Origin: Pseudaquabacterium terrae
GTDB lineage: Bacteria; Pseudomonadota; Gammaproteobacteria; Burkholderiales; Burkholderiaceae_C
Reading direction: 5' to 3'
Assembly (NCBI RefSeq): GCF_013266755.1
Contig: NZ_JABRWJ010000002.1
Coordinates: 248,001 to 312,000 of the forward strand
DNA: 64,000 nt
Below, piece after piece: positions 17,727 to 25,992 of this stretch; the stretch's first letter is position 1, and every line of letters begins with the position of its first letter. A program made the position numbers and the translations under genes. The notes beneath the pieces were generated by a model, which was not told the DNA's origin, did no database searches, and saw only the letters and a list, made by a program, of their open reading frames with translations.

Positions 17727-18413
17727 ATGAGTTCGCGCCTGTTCGCGTTTGTCATCTGGGCGGTCGTCGCCGCGAGTGCTGCGTTCTGGGGATTTCGGCT
17801 GTTAGCAAAGCCGGTGCCGGTGCCGCCGCAGGCGACGCAGGCGCAGGCCGCGATGACGCCGGCGGCCGGCGACCTGACGCGCCTGTTCGGCGCGCCGGCG
17901 GCTGACGCGGTGGCCGAGGCGGCGCCGCAGCCAGGGGTCGAGAGCCGCTTCAAGCTGCTCGGCGTCGTCGCGCCGGCGGTCGGCCAGCGCAGCGGCCTGG
18001 CGCTGATCGCCATCGACGGCGGCGCGGCGAAGGCCGTGGCGCTGGGCGGCCGGGTCGACGGCGAGTGGACGCTGGTGGCGATCAGCCACCGCCGCGTCGA
18101 GCTCGGCGCGGGCCGTGCGGGCCAGCCGAACGTGGCGCTGGAGCTGCCGGCATTGGCGGAGGCCGCGCGCGGCGAGTTGCCGTCGCCGGGTGCCGCGCCG
18201 AGCCCGGTGCCGCCGCAAGCCGCGCCGAGGCAGCCGCCGCAGCCACAGCCGGCACCGATGATGCGGCGCCCCGCACAACCGCTCCCATTCGGCGTGACGC
18301 CGAATCCGTCGGCGAACCCGCAGCCCAATCCGCCGCCCTTCGGTGTCACGCCGTCGGGCGCGGCGATGCCCGCGCCGATGGCGCCGAGCGAGCCGGTGAC
18401 GGCCGTTCGCTGA
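17727..18413 (+). CDS. gspC: Type II secretion protein GspC, proline-rich tail instead of PDZ
   Basis: 228 residues: a single N-terminal membrane helix (FVIWAVVAASAAFWGFRLL), a linker, and the HR domain about residues 72-125 (FKLLGVVAPAVGQRSGLALIAI ... VDGEWTLVAI) that binds the GspD N0 domain. The last 75 residues are proline-rich with two FGVTP repeats, and there is no PDZ or coiled-coil domain. It is divergent from the other gsp genes. A GATAAT at 17715-17720 lies only 6 nt before the ATG, so the mRNA may be leaderless. It ends 14 bp from the convergent CobT-like gene. Confidence 0.9.
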   Translation: MSSRLFAFVIWAVVAASAAFWGFRLLAKPVPVPPQATQAQAAMTPAAGDLTRLFGAPAADAVAEAAPQPGVESRFKLLGVVAPAVGQRSGLALIAIDGGAAKAVALGGRVDGEWTLVAISHRRVELGAGRAGQPNVALELPALAEAARGELPSPGAAPSPVPPQAAPRQPPQPQPAPMMRRPAQPLPFGVTPNPSANPQPNPPPFGVTPSGAAMPAPMAPSEPVTAVR

Positions 18414-18427
18414 AGGCGGCGCGGCAA

Positions 18428-19513
18428 CTAGCCGGGCAAGGCCGCGCTGTCGTCGAAGCCGCTGTCGCCGGGCATCGTCGACGGCCGCGACGGCCCCGGA
18501 TCCTCGCCGTCGGCCAGCTCGGTCAGCAGCGCCGCGGCGCTGCGCACCAGCGGCCACGACAGGCAGGCGCCGGTGCCATCCACGCTGTCGAGGCCCAGCT
18601 CGAGCAAGGCGGTGGCGTTGAACAGGTTCAGCGCCTGGTCCAGCCCGCGGTGGCTGTGGCTGCGGCAGAACACGCAGTAGTCGGTGACCGACGAGGCGAT
18701 GCGCGAGGCGACCATCAGCGCCGCGCAGGCCGCCATGCCGTCGACCATGATCAGGTGGCGCTTGCTGGCCGCGACCAGCATCACGCCGACCATCACCGCG
18801 GTCTCGAAGCCGCCGAAGGCCGCCAGCACCTCGACCGCATCGGTGACCTCGCGGTGTCGGCCCTGCGCGCCCTGGGCGATCATCATCAGGTGCGTCAGCG
18901 CCTCGCCGCTCATCTGCGGGCCGCTGACCAGCAGGTCGCGCACGGGGCTTTGCGTCAGCCGCGCCAGCACCAGCGCCGCCGCCTCGTGCGCGCCGACGCC
19001 GATGCCGGCGCAGGCCACCAGGTTGCCGCGCAGCGCGTCGCCGATTTCCATGCCGGCGCGGATCGCCGCATGCGCCTGGTCGAGCGCCATCGCCGGGCCG
19101 ACGCGCGCATTGCGCGTGCCGTGGGCGATCTTGCGCGGCATCAGCCGCTCGTGCGGCGCGAGCTCGGCGGCCAGCCCGCAATCGATCACCGACAGCTCCA
19201 GGCCGAGGATGCGCGCGAACACCGAGACCGGCAGTTGCGCGCTCAGCAGCTGGGCGACCTGCTCGTGCGACTGCGGCAGGTGCGGCGTCTGGATGCCGTC
19301 GACCGCCAGGCCGTGGTCCGACGCGAAGATCACCACCTGCGGATCGCGGAAACGCGGCTTCAGCGTGTTCTGCATCAGCCCGAGCCGCACGGCGACCGGT
19401 TCGAGCTCGCCCAAGCTGCCGACGACCTCGACGCGGCGTTCGAGCTTGTCGATCAGCGCGCGCTCGAGCAGCGGACTGGAGGTCGGCGAGATCAGCGAGC
19501 GGTTCAGCGACAT
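18428..19513 (-). CDS. CobT-like phosphoribosyltransferase family protein, catalytic residues not conserved
   Basis: 361 residues starting MSLNRSLISPTSSPLLERA. The whole length aligns with CobT (nicotinate-nucleotide:dimethylbenzimidazole phosphoribosyltransferase): GSLGELEPVAVRLG, FASDHGLAVDGI, IAHGTRNARVGPAM, DAVEVLAAFGGFETAVMVGV and HSHRGLDQALNL. Two places differ. The GELGMANTT-type segment that carries Glu174 in known CobT reads CAGIGVGAHE here, and the LGEGSGAAL segment that carries the catalytic Glu317 reads SVDGTGACL. No other cobalamin gene is nearby. It may be a paralogue with another substrate or a non-catalytic role, although databases would probably name it CobT. A TACACT hexamer ends 6 nt before the ATG. 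The frame stays open upstream but similarity begins at this ATG. Confidence 0.8.
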   Translation of the reverse strand: MSLNRSLISPTSSPLLERALIDKLERRVEVVGSLGELEPVAVRLGLMQNTLKPRFRDPQVVIFASDHGLAVDGIQTPHLPQSHEQVAQLLSAQLPVSVFARILGLELSVIDCGLAAELAPHERLMPRKIAHGTRNARVGPAMALDQAHAAIRAGMEIGDALRGNLVACAGIGVGAHEAAALVLARLTQSPVRDLLVSGPQMSGEALTHLMMIAQGAQGRHREVTDAVEVLAAFGGFETAVMVGVMLVAASKRHLIMVDGMAACAALMVASRIASSVTDYCVFCRSHSHRGLDQALNLFNATALLELGLDSVDGTGACLSWPLVRSAAALLTELADGEDPGPSRPSTMPGDSGFDDSAALPG

Positions 19514-19563
19514 GCTCGAAGTGTAAGCAGCGCGACGCCGCCGCGGGGAAGCCGGTGCAGGTG

Positions 19564-21087
19564 TCAGCGCAGGAACAGCCGATACACCGGGTTGTCGGTC
19601 TGTTCGACGTAGGGGTAGGCCAGCGCGTCGAGGAAGTCCTTGAACGCGCGCTGGTCGCTGCGCGGCACCTGGATACCGACGAGGATGCGGCCGTAGTCCG
19701 CGCCCTGGTTGCGGTAGTGGAACAGGCTGATGTTCCATTCGGGATGCATCGACGACAGGAAGCGCATCAGCGCGCCAGGCCGCTCGGGAAAGACGAAGCG
19801 GAACAGCCGCTCGTCCTCGGCCAGCTCGCTGCGGCCGCCGACCATGTGGCGCACATGCTCCTTGGCCAGCTCGTCGTCGGTCAGGTTGACGGTCGGGAAG
19901 CCGTGGCGCTCGAAGCTGCGCGCGATCTTGTCGGCTTCGTCGCGGCGGCTGATCGCGATGCCGACGAAGACATGCGCCTGCTGCGGATCCGAGATGCGGT
20001 AGTTGAATTCGGTCACCGCGCGCGGCCCGATCAGCTCGCAGAAGCGGCGGAACGAGCCGCGCTCCTCGGGGATCGTCACGGCATACAGCGCCTCGCGCTG
20101 CTCGCCGACCTCGGCGCGCTCGGCGACGAAGCGCAGGCGGTCGAAATTCATGTTCGCGCCGCAGGTGATCGCCACCAGCGTCTGGCCCTTCAGCTTGTGC
20201 TGGGCGACGTACTGCTTGATCGCCGCGACGCCTAATGCGCCGGCCGGCTCGAGGATGCTGCGCGTGTCCTGGAACACGTCCTTGATCGCGGCACAGACTT
20301 CGTCGGTGTCGACGATGACGAAATCGTCGACCAGCGTGCGCGCGAGGCGGAAGGTCTCCTCGCCGACCAGCTTGACCGCGGTGCCGTCGGAGAACAGGCC
20401 GACGTCGGTCAGCGTCACGCGCTTGCCGGCCTTGACCGAGCGCACCATCGCGTCGGAGTCGCGCGTCTGCACGCCGATCACCTTCACGTCCGGCCGCACC
20501 GCCTTGATGTACGAGGCCACGCCGGCGATCAACCCGCCGCCGCCGATGGCGACGAAGACGGCATCGAGCGGGCCCTGGTGCTGGCGCAGGATCTCCATGC
20601 CGATCGTGCCCTGTCCGGCGATCACGTCCGGGTCGTCGAACGGGTGCACGAAGGTCAGGTCCTCGGCCTGCTGCAGCAGCAGCGCCTGCTGGTAGGCGTC
20701 GGAATAGCTGTCGCCGTGCAGCACCACCTCGCCGCCGAGTGCGGCGACGGCGTCGATCTTCAGCTTCGGTGTCGTCACTGGCATCACGATCACCGCGCGG
20801 CAGCTCAAGCGGCGCGCGCTCAGCGCGACGCCTTGCGCATGGTTGCCGGCCGAGGCGCAGATGACGCCGCGCTCGAGCTGCTCCTTCGTCAGGTGCGCCA
20901 TCTTGTTGTAGGCGCCGCGCAGCTTGAAGCTGAACACCGGCTGCTGATCCTCGCGCTTGAGCAGCACGTGGTTGCCCAGGCGCCGCGACAGGTTGCGCGC
21001 CGCGTCGAGCGACGATTCGATCGCCACGTCATACACCCGGGCGGTGAGGATCTTCTTCAGGTAGTCGGGATGCTTGACGCGCGCCAT
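19564..21087 (-). CDS. ilvA: Biosynthetic threonine deaminase (threonine ammonia-lyase)
   Basis: 507 residues. IlvA converts threonine to 2-oxobutanoate, the first step of isoleucine synthesis. The PLP lysine is in FSFKLRGAYNKM (about Lys58), the phosphate-binding glycine loop is AIGGGGLIAG, and two C-terminal ACT-like regulatory domains are visible (about residues 330-410 and 425-505, the second beginning near LFRFVFPERPGAL), so feedback control by isoleucine is expected. The ATG at 21087 is chosen because MARVKHPDYLKKIL is where similarity starts. A candidate small RNA or leader with a terminator ends 54 bp upstream. There is a TATCAT -10-like sequence between that terminator and the gene. 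Confidence 0.97.
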   Translation of the reverse strand: MARVKHPDYLKKILTARVYDVAIESSLDAARNLSRRLGNHVLLKREDQQPVFSFKLRGAYNKMAHLTKEQLERGVICASAGNHAQGVALSARRLSCRAVIVMPVTTPKLKIDAVAALGGEVVLHGDSYSDAYQQALLLQQAEDLTFVHPFDDPDVIAGQGTIGMEILRQHQGPLDAVFVAIGGGGLIAGVASYIKAVRPDVKVIGVQTRDSDAMVRSVKAGKRVTLTDVGLFSDGTAVKLVGEETFRLARTLVDDFVIVDTDEVCAAIKDVFQDTRSILEPAGALGVAAIKQYVAQHKLKGQTLVAITCGANMNFDRLRFVAERAEVGEQREALYAVTIPEERGSFRRFCELIGPRAVTEFNYRISDPQQAHVFVGIAISRRDEADKIARSFERHGFPTVNLTDDELAKEHVRHMVGGRSELAEDERLFRFVFPERPGALMRFLSSMHPEWNISLFHYRNQGADYGRILVGIQVPRSDQRAFKDFLDALAYPYVEQTDNPVYRLFLR

Positions 21088-21142
21088 GGCCGGCAGGACT
21101 TTCGGGCGAGGGAAGGGCGCGGGATGATAAGGCGCCGCCCGA

Positions 21143-21175
21143 AAGAAAAAGGCCCGGGGCTTGAGGCCCCGGGCC
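21143..21175 (-). terminator. Strong intrinsic terminator upstream of ilvA
   Basis: On the minus strand GGCCCGGGGC (21175-21166), loop CTCAA, GCCCCGGGCC (21160-21151), then TTTTTCTTT. The stem is 10 bp of pure G/C. It closes the candidate small RNA and lies 54 bp before the ilvA start. Confidence 0.85.
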
Positions 21176-21236
21176 GAATCCACCATTGGGGGTGGAGGAG
21201 ACAATCGGTCGCATCAACCAGATGGTGCGATGCAGC
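21143..21236 (-). ncRNA. Candidate small RNA, about 94 nt, with CUCCUCC anti-Shine-Dalgarno motif
   Basis: Read on the minus strand, a sigma70-type promoter (21271-21243) precedes a non-coding stretch. It can fold as a first hairpin (GCATC 21233-21229 pairing with GATGC 21215-21211, inner ACC/GGT), a single-stranded CTCCTCC (21200-21194) running into a second hairpin (TCCACC 21196-21191 with GGTGGA 21184-21179), then a strong terminator. The predicted transcript is about 94 nt. It contains an ATG-started frame that runs on through the terminator, but this has a single Ile codon, so classical ilv attenuation is unlikely. An anti-Shine-Dalgarno motif suggests action on ribosomes or mRNA ribosome binding sites. 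This is inference from sequence; the alternative is an ilvA leader. Confidence 0.6.
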
Positions 21237-21242
21237 GAAGCC

Positions 21243-21271
21243 AGTCTAACGTCGAGGATGTTGCGCTGCAA
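21243..21271 (-). promoter_or_regulatory. Sigma70-type promoter of the candidate small RNA
   Basis: On the minus strand TTGCAG (21271-21266), a 17-bp spacer, and TAGACT (21248-21243). Both hexamers match the consensus at four positions, with an A/T-rich stretch just upstream. The predicted start is near 21236. Confidence 0.6.
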
Positions 21272-21361
21272 TATGATGACCGCGATCAGTTCTAGGGTGG
21301 GCGCTCCAGGCGCTGGTGCGCACCGCCCGCGCAAGGTGCGCTGCACGCACCGACGGAGTGG

Positions 21362-21790
21362 ATGACGATGGAGTGCACGATTCGCTGGGTGCCCGATGCC
21401 GGCATGGCGATGGTCGCCGAGACCGGCAGCGGCCACCTGCTGACGATGGACGGCGCGCCCGATGGCGGCGGCCGCAATCTCGCGCCGCGGCCGATGGAGA
21501 CGCTGCTGGCGGGTGCCGGCGGCTGCACCGCCTACGACGTCGTGCTGATTCTGAAGCGCGGCCGCCATGACGTGACCGACTGCCGCCTGAAGCTCGAGGC
21601 CGAGCGCGCGCCGAGCGACCCGAAGGTCTTCACGCGCATCCACATGCACTTCGTCGTCAGCGGGCGCAACCTGCCGGAGGCAGCGGTGGCGCGGGCGATC
21701 GCGCTGTCGCACGAGAAGTACTGTTCGGCGACCGTGATGCTCGGCAAGACGGCCGAGATCAGCACCAGCCACGAGATCGTCGCGGTCTGA
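21362..21790 (+). CDS. OsmC/YhfA-family protein
   Basis: 142 residues (ATG 21362; a second ATG at 21368 is equally usable). It has the OsmC fold pattern with APRPMETLLAGAGGCTAYDVV and, later, SHEKYCSATVML, placing the two conserved cysteines (about Cys55 and Cys121) as in OsmC/Ohr-like peroxidases and the YhfA subgroup. OsmC members reduce organic hydroperoxides, while the role of the YhfA subgroup is unclear. It is single-gene, with 28 bp between its stop and the convergent coq7 stop. Confidence 0.85.
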   Translation: MTMECTIRWVPDAGMAMVAETGSGHLLTMDGAPDGGGRNLAPRPMETLLAGAGGCTAYDVVLILKRGRHDVTDCRLKLEAERAPSDPKVFTRIHMHFVVSGRNLPEAAVARAIALSHEKYCSATVMLGKTAEISTSHEIVAV

Positions 21791-21818
21791 GTTGAATGCG
21801 CCTGTCTAGGCAGGCGGA

Positions 21819-22439
21819 TCAGATCACGTGCGCGGTGCGCGTCATCACGCGCGCCGCAGCGCGCATCAACCAGCGCACCGGCGCGGGCATCGGCGCGGCA
21901 CCGGCCTGGTGGGCTTCGTCCGCATGGCGCGCTTCGTCGGCCTGCATCACGCTGACGACGGCGCGTGAGCGCTGGTCCGCGGCGGGCAGGCGCTCGAGGT
22001 GGCTGGCCAGGTGCTGTTCGACCTGACGCTCGGTCTCGACGACGAAACCCAGGCTGTAGCGATCCCCGGCGCGGCCGGCCACGAGGCCGATCGTGAATGC
22101 GCCGGCGTACCACAGCGGGTTCAGCAGGCTGGTGCGGTCGCCGAGCTCGTCGAGCCGGCGCTCGGTCCACGCCAGATGGTCGGTCTCGTCGCGCGCGGCC
22201 GCGCGCATCTGCGCACGCAGGGCGGGCGTGCGCGCGGTCAACGCCTGCGCCGCGTAGAGCGCCTGCGCGCAGACCTCGCCGACATGATTGACGCGCATCA
22301 GCGCGCCCGAGAGGCGGCGCTCCGGCTCGGACAGCGGCGTCGCCGCGGCCTGGGGCATCGGTCGTGCCGAGCTGGCACTGCGGCTCAAGGTGCGCAGCGC
22401 CATGTCCGCGCTGTTGATCAGCGCATCGATTCCTGACAT
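21819..22439 (-). CDS. coq7: Ubiquinone biosynthesis hydroxylase Coq7 (demethoxyubiquinone monooxygenase)
   Basis: 206 residues starting [18 protein letters not shown]. The di-iron ligands of the Coq7 family are visible: [32 protein letters not shown] and [10 protein letters not shown], in the four-helix order Glu, Glu-x-x-His, Glu, Glu-x-x-His. It hydroxylates the ubiquinone precursor at C6 on the membrane face. The frame is open upstream but family similarity starts at 22439. A TATGCT hexamer ends 6 nt before the ATG, which would make the mRNA leaderless. Confidence 0.95.
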   Translation of the reverse strand: MSGIDALINSADMALRTLSRSASSARPMPQAAATPLSEPERRLSGALMRVNHVGEVCAQALYAAQALTARTPALRAQMRAAARDETDHLAWTERRLDELGDRTSLLNPLWYAGAFTIGLVAGRAGDRYSLGFVVETERQVEQHLASHLERLPAADQRSRAVVSVMQADEARHADEAHQAGAAPMPAPVRWLMRAAARVMTRTAHVI

Positions 22440-22707
22440 GCGGCAAGCATAGCGCAGCCCTCTGGAGACGCCGCTCCGAAGGGGCCGCAAAGGCTCTGAT
22501 CGGGCCTTCAACGGCGCCGATTTAGCCGTTGTTGGGAGGCAACAAGTAGCCGGCTTTTTCGGCCCATTTCTTTGCAACCCATGCAGCCGTCTGGTGGAAT
22601 AGCCGCAACTTCCGATGAGGAGGTTGGCCTGACCGGCCCGCGCCGTTCCCGGTGGGCGGGTTCTCTACGGGATCGGGACCTCTTGTTCAACCTAGGAGAT
22701 AGTCGCA

Positions 22708-23775
22708 ATGAAAAAGTCTCTGCTCGCTCTCGCCATGCTCGCTTCTTTCGCGGGCGTTGCGTCTGCGCAGTCGTCGGTCACGCTGTTCGGTATCGTTGAC
22801 GCCGGTGTGGCGCGCCTGACGGCCAAGACGACCACGGGCAGCAAGTCCGTCACGGGCATGGTTAATTCCGGTCTCAACAGCAGCCGCCTCGGTTTCCGCG
22901 GTGTTGAAGACCTCGGTGGTGGCCTGCGCGCTGCCTTCCACATCGAGGGTCAGCTGTTCAACGACAGCGGCGATGGTCGTGGCACCGGCCTGCCGTTCGA
23001 CTTCCAGCGCCGTTCGACCGTCAGCCTGCTGGGCGGTTTCGGTGAAGTCCGCCTCGGCCGTGACTACACCCCGACCTTCTTGAACGTCAGCGCCTACGAC
23101 GTCTTCGGCACCAACAGCGTCGGCACCTCGCTGGCCACCAGCATGCTGGTCGGCCTCGGCGTCGCGAACCAGGGCAATACGCGCCAGAACAACTCCGTCG
23201 GATACTTCCTGCCGGGCAACCTGGGTGGCTTCACTGGCCAGTTCATGTTCGGCTTCGCCGAGAACACCTCGGGCACGCGCAAGGCCAACCAGTTCATCGG
23301 CACCCGCCTCGGCTACGCCGCCGGCCCGCTGAGCGTGCACGGTGCCTATGGCGAGAGCCAGGCCGCTGTCGCTGCGAACGACATCAAGTACGCCAGCATC
23401 GGCGCGTCGTACGACCTCGGCGCCGTCAAGCTGATGGGCTACTTCGCTCGCGAGAAGGCCGACAGCGGCTTCCGCGTCGAAGCCGCTCAGATCGGTGCCA
23501 GCGTGCCGCTGGGCCAGGGCGAACTGCGCACCTCGTTTGCGCGTTACGACATCAAGACGACCGCGCTGCGCGACGCCGACTGGAACAAGTTCGCGATCGG
23601 CTACGGCTACAACCTGTCGAAGCGCACGCAGCTGTACTCGACGTACGCCCGCGTGAGCAACAAGGGTGGCCAGGTCAAGACCGTGACGGACAACGGTCTG
23701 GGCTTCACCGGCGTGACGATCCTCGGCGGCAAGACCGCGACGGGTCTGGAAGCCGGCATTCGCCACATCTTCTGA
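22708..23775 (+). CDS. Outer-membrane porin, Burkholderiales OmpC-like family
   Basis: 355 residues. Clear signal peptide MKKSLLALAMLASFAGVASA, then the typical QSSVTLFGIVDAGVARL first strand, alternating beta-strand composition, the loop-3 region around GRDYTPTF, and the terminal aromatic motif ending in HIF. It forms trimeric 16-stranded channels for small solutes. TAGGAG at 22694-22699 acts as ribosome binding site. Codon use favours the most common codons, which fits high expression. The 268-bp upstream gap holds no gene; it contains a small TTGTTG/CAACAA hairpin with GGAGG in the loop (22528-22545). An intrinsic terminator follows. Confidence 0.95.
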   Translation: MKKSLLALAMLASFAGVASAQSSVTLFGIVDAGVARLTAKTTTGSKSVTGMVNSGLNSSRLGFRGVEDLGGGLRAAFHIEGQLFNDSGDGRGTGLPFDFQRRSTVSLLGGFGEVRLGRDYTPTFLNVSAYDVFGTNSVGTSLATSMLVGLGVANQGNTRQNNSVGYFLPGNLGGFTGQFMFGFAENTSGTRKANQFIGTRLGYAAGPLSVHGAYGESQAAVAANDIKYASIGASYDLGAVKLMGYFAREKADSGFRVEAAQIGASVPLGQGELRTSFARYDIKTTALRDADWNKFAIGYGYNLSKRTQLYSTYARVSNKGGQVKTVTDNGLGFTGVTILGGKTATGLEAGIRHIF

Positions 23776-23838
23776 TCGGGCGCCGGCCTAGAGCGCCGGT
23801 CGTCCATCAGTTTCGCGGCGGACATCCGTTCGCCCGCA

Positions 23839-23865
23839 AACCGCCCCTCGGGGCGGTTTTCTTTT
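23839..23865 (+). terminator. Intrinsic terminator of the porin gene
   Basis: AACCGCCC (23839-23846), a CTCG loop, GGGCGGTT (23851-23858), then TTCTTTTT. It is well placed 63 bp after the porin stop. Confidence 0.85.
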
Positions 23866-24048
23866 TGCAGATTCCTTCCGCAGCGCCATGCCGGACGATT
23901 CAAGGGAACCGGTGTTTCCCCTTTTGCGCCCGGCATGCGTTTTGCGGATCATGGCGCCCTTGTCCGCCAACGCACGAGCGCGGTGCGGGAATGCTTTTGG
24001 CCGGCCACAAGCCGGCGAATGCGCCCCGCGCCACCACAGTTACCCGCG

Positions 24049-25032
24049 ATGCTTGCATTTATCCTCCGCCGCCTGATCCAGGCCATGATCGTGATGCTCA
24101 CGGTGGCCTTCATTGCCTTCATGCTGTTCCAGTATGTCGGCGACCCCGTGACCAATTTGCTCGGCCAGGACGCGACACCACAGCAGCGCGAAGACCTGCG
24201 CCGCGACCTGGGTCTCGACCAACCCTTCTTCGTTCAGTTCGGCAAGTTCATCGGCAATGCCGTGCAAGGCGAATTCGGCCTGAGCCTGCGCCAGGGCCGC
24301 AAGGTTTCGGTGCTCATCGCCGAACGCTTCCCGGCGACGCTCGAACTGGCCACCGTCGCCGCGGTGCTCGGCCTGCTGCTCGGCATCCCCCTGGGCGTCT
24401 TTGCCGCACTCAAGCGCGGCAGTTTCATGTCGCAGGTGGTGATGACCGGCTCGCTGCTCGGCGTGTCGCTGCCGAACTTCCTGATCGGCATCCTGCTGAT
24501 CCTGGTCTTCGCCGTGACCTTCAAGTGGCTGCCGAGCTTCGGCCGCGGCGACGTGGTGTCGCTGGGCAACCTGAGCACCGGCCTGCTGACCGTCGACGGC
24601 CTGAAGCACCTGGTGCTGCCGGCCTTCACGCTGTCGCTGTTTCCGATGACGCTGGTGCTGCGCCTGGTGCGCGCCGAGATGCTCGAGGTGCTGCGCACCG
24701 ACTACATCAAGTTCGCGCGCGCGCGCGGCCTGCCGGACCGTGCCGTCTATTTCCGCCATGCGCTGAAGAACACGCTGGTGCCGGTGATCACGATCGCCGG
24801 CCTGCAGCTGGGCGCGATCATCGCGTTCGCGATCGTCACCGAGACGGTCTTCCAGTGGCCCGGCATGGGGCTGCTGTTCATCCAGGCGGTGCAGTTCGCC
24901 GACATCCCGGTGATGGCGGCCTACCTGTGCCTGATCGCCCTGATCTTCGTCACCATCAACCTGGTGGTGGACTTGCTGTACTTCGCGGTCGACCCGCGGC
25001 TGCGCATCGAGCGCAGCACTGCCGGACACTGA
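24049..25032 (+). CDS. Dipeptide/oligopeptide ABC transporter permease (DppB/OppB type)
   Basis: 327 residues with six membrane helices. It starts MLAFILRRLIQAMIVML, the canonical DppB N-terminus, although the frame is open 114 bp further upstream. The cytoplasmic EAA loop is RTDYIKFARARGLP and the family ending LVVDLLYFAVDPRLR is present. It forms the inner-membrane channel with the next gene. It is first of a four-gene operon spaced by 4, 11 and -4 bp. No periplasmic binding protein gene is in the operon or just upstream. Confidence 0.93.
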   Translation: MLAFILRRLIQAMIVMLTVAFIAFMLFQYVGDPVTNLLGQDATPQQREDLRRDLGLDQPFFVQFGKFIGNAVQGEFGLSLRQGRKVSVLIAERFPATLELATVAAVLGLLLGIPLGVFAALKRGSFMSQVVMTGSLLGVSLPNFLIGILLILVFAVTFKWLPSFGRGDVVSLGNLSTGLLTVDGLKHLVLPAFTLSLFPMTLVLRLVRAEMLEVLRTDYIKFARARGLPDRAVYFRHALKNTLVPVITIAGLQLGAIIAFAIVTETVFQWPGMGLLFIQAVQFADIPVMAAYLCLIALIFVTINLVVDLLYFAVDPRLRIERSTAGH

Positions 25033-25036
25033 CATC

Positions 25037-25981
25037 ATGACTATCGAAAATTCCTTGGCGCCGACGGTTGCGCCAGGCGCCCTGGCGCGCTTCCTCGACG
25101 GCGACGTCTGGCACTCCTTCAAGAACTCGCCGGTGGCGATCGTCGCGTCGATCGTCGCGATGCTCTGCATCATCTGCGCGCTGTTCGCCAACTGGATCGC
25201 GCCGCACAACCCGCTCGACCTCGCGACCCTCGAATTGATGGACGCGCGGCTGCCGCCGGCCTGGGAGCCGGAGGGCAAGTCGAAGTACTGGCTCGGCACC
25301 GACGACCAGGGCCGCGACATCCTGTCGGCGCTGATGTACGGCTCGCGCATTTCGCTGTTCGTCGGCTTTGCGTCGGTGCTGGTGTCGGTGGTCGTCGGTG
25401 TCGGGCTGGGGCTGCTGTCGGGCTTCGTCGGCGGCCGCGTCGATGCCTTCATCATGCGCGTGTGCGACGTGATGCTGTCGTTCCCGTCGATCCTGATCGC
25501 ACTGCTGATCGATGGCGTCGGCCGCGCGATGTTCCCGAACGCGCACGACACCCTGGCCTTCACGGTGCTGATCATCGCGATCTCGCTGACCGGCTGGGTG
25601 CAGTACGCACGTACCGTGCGCGGCTCGACGATGGTCGAGCGCCAACGCGAGTACGTGCAGGCCGCGCGTGTCATCGGCGTCTCGCCGGCCCGCATCATGC
25701 GCAAGCACGTGCTGCCCAACGTGATGGGCCCCGTGCTGGTGCTGGCGACGATTCACATCGCGACCGCGATCATCACCGAGGCCACGCTGTCATTCCTCGG
25801 TGTCGGCGTGCCCCCGACCTCGCCGTCGCTCGGCACGCTCATTCGCGTCGGGCAGGACTTCCTGTTCTCCGGCGAATGGTGGATCACCATTTTCCCAGGG
25901 ATGGTGCTGATCATGATCGCGCTGTCGGTCAACCTGCTGGGCGACTGGCTGCGCGACGCGCTGAACCCGCGCCTGCGTTGA
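25037..25981 (+). CDS. Dipeptide/oligopeptide ABC transporter permease (DppC/OppC type)
   Basis: 314 residues. The N-terminal OppC-N helix (about 30-52) is followed by HPLGTDDQGRDILS-type sequence (here YWLGTDDQGRDILSAL), a strong DppC/OppC marker, then the permease core with the EAA motif EYVQAARVIGVSPARIM and the ending LGDWLRDALNPRLR. It pairs with the upstream permease. Tight 4-bp spacing indicates one transcript. Confidence 0.94.
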   Translation: MTIENSLAPTVAPGALARFLDGDVWHSFKNSPVAIVASIVAMLCIICALFANWIAPHNPLDLATLELMDARLPPAWEPEGKSKYWLGTDDQGRDILSALMYGSRISLFVGFASVLVSVVVGVGLGLLSGFVGGRVDAFIMRVCDVMLSFPSILIALLIDGVGRAMFPNAHDTLAFTVLIIAISLTGWVQYARTVRGSTMVERQREYVQAARVIGVSPARIMRKHVLPNVMGPVLVLATIHIATAIITEATLSFLGVGVPPTSPSLGTLIRVGQDFLFSGEWWITIFPGMVLIMIALSVNLLGDWLRDALNPRLR

Positions 25982-25992
25982 AGAGAAGTCCC

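Noticed and set aside
21029-21772. Reading frame covering the candidate small RNA and continuing antisense to osmC
   Set aside because: It crosses a strong promoter and terminator, overlaps the start of ilvA and shows no protein-like pattern. Its ATG within the RNA would be read only through the terminator.
21791-21818. CGCCTG/CAGGCG hairpin between osmC and coq7 stops
   Set aside because: The stem is only six base pairs and lacks a T-run, so I do not call it a terminator.
22572-22799. Possible 75-codon leader frame before and overlapping the porin start
   Set aside because: No Shine-Dalgarno, runs out of frame into the porin signal sequence, and has no recognisable motif.
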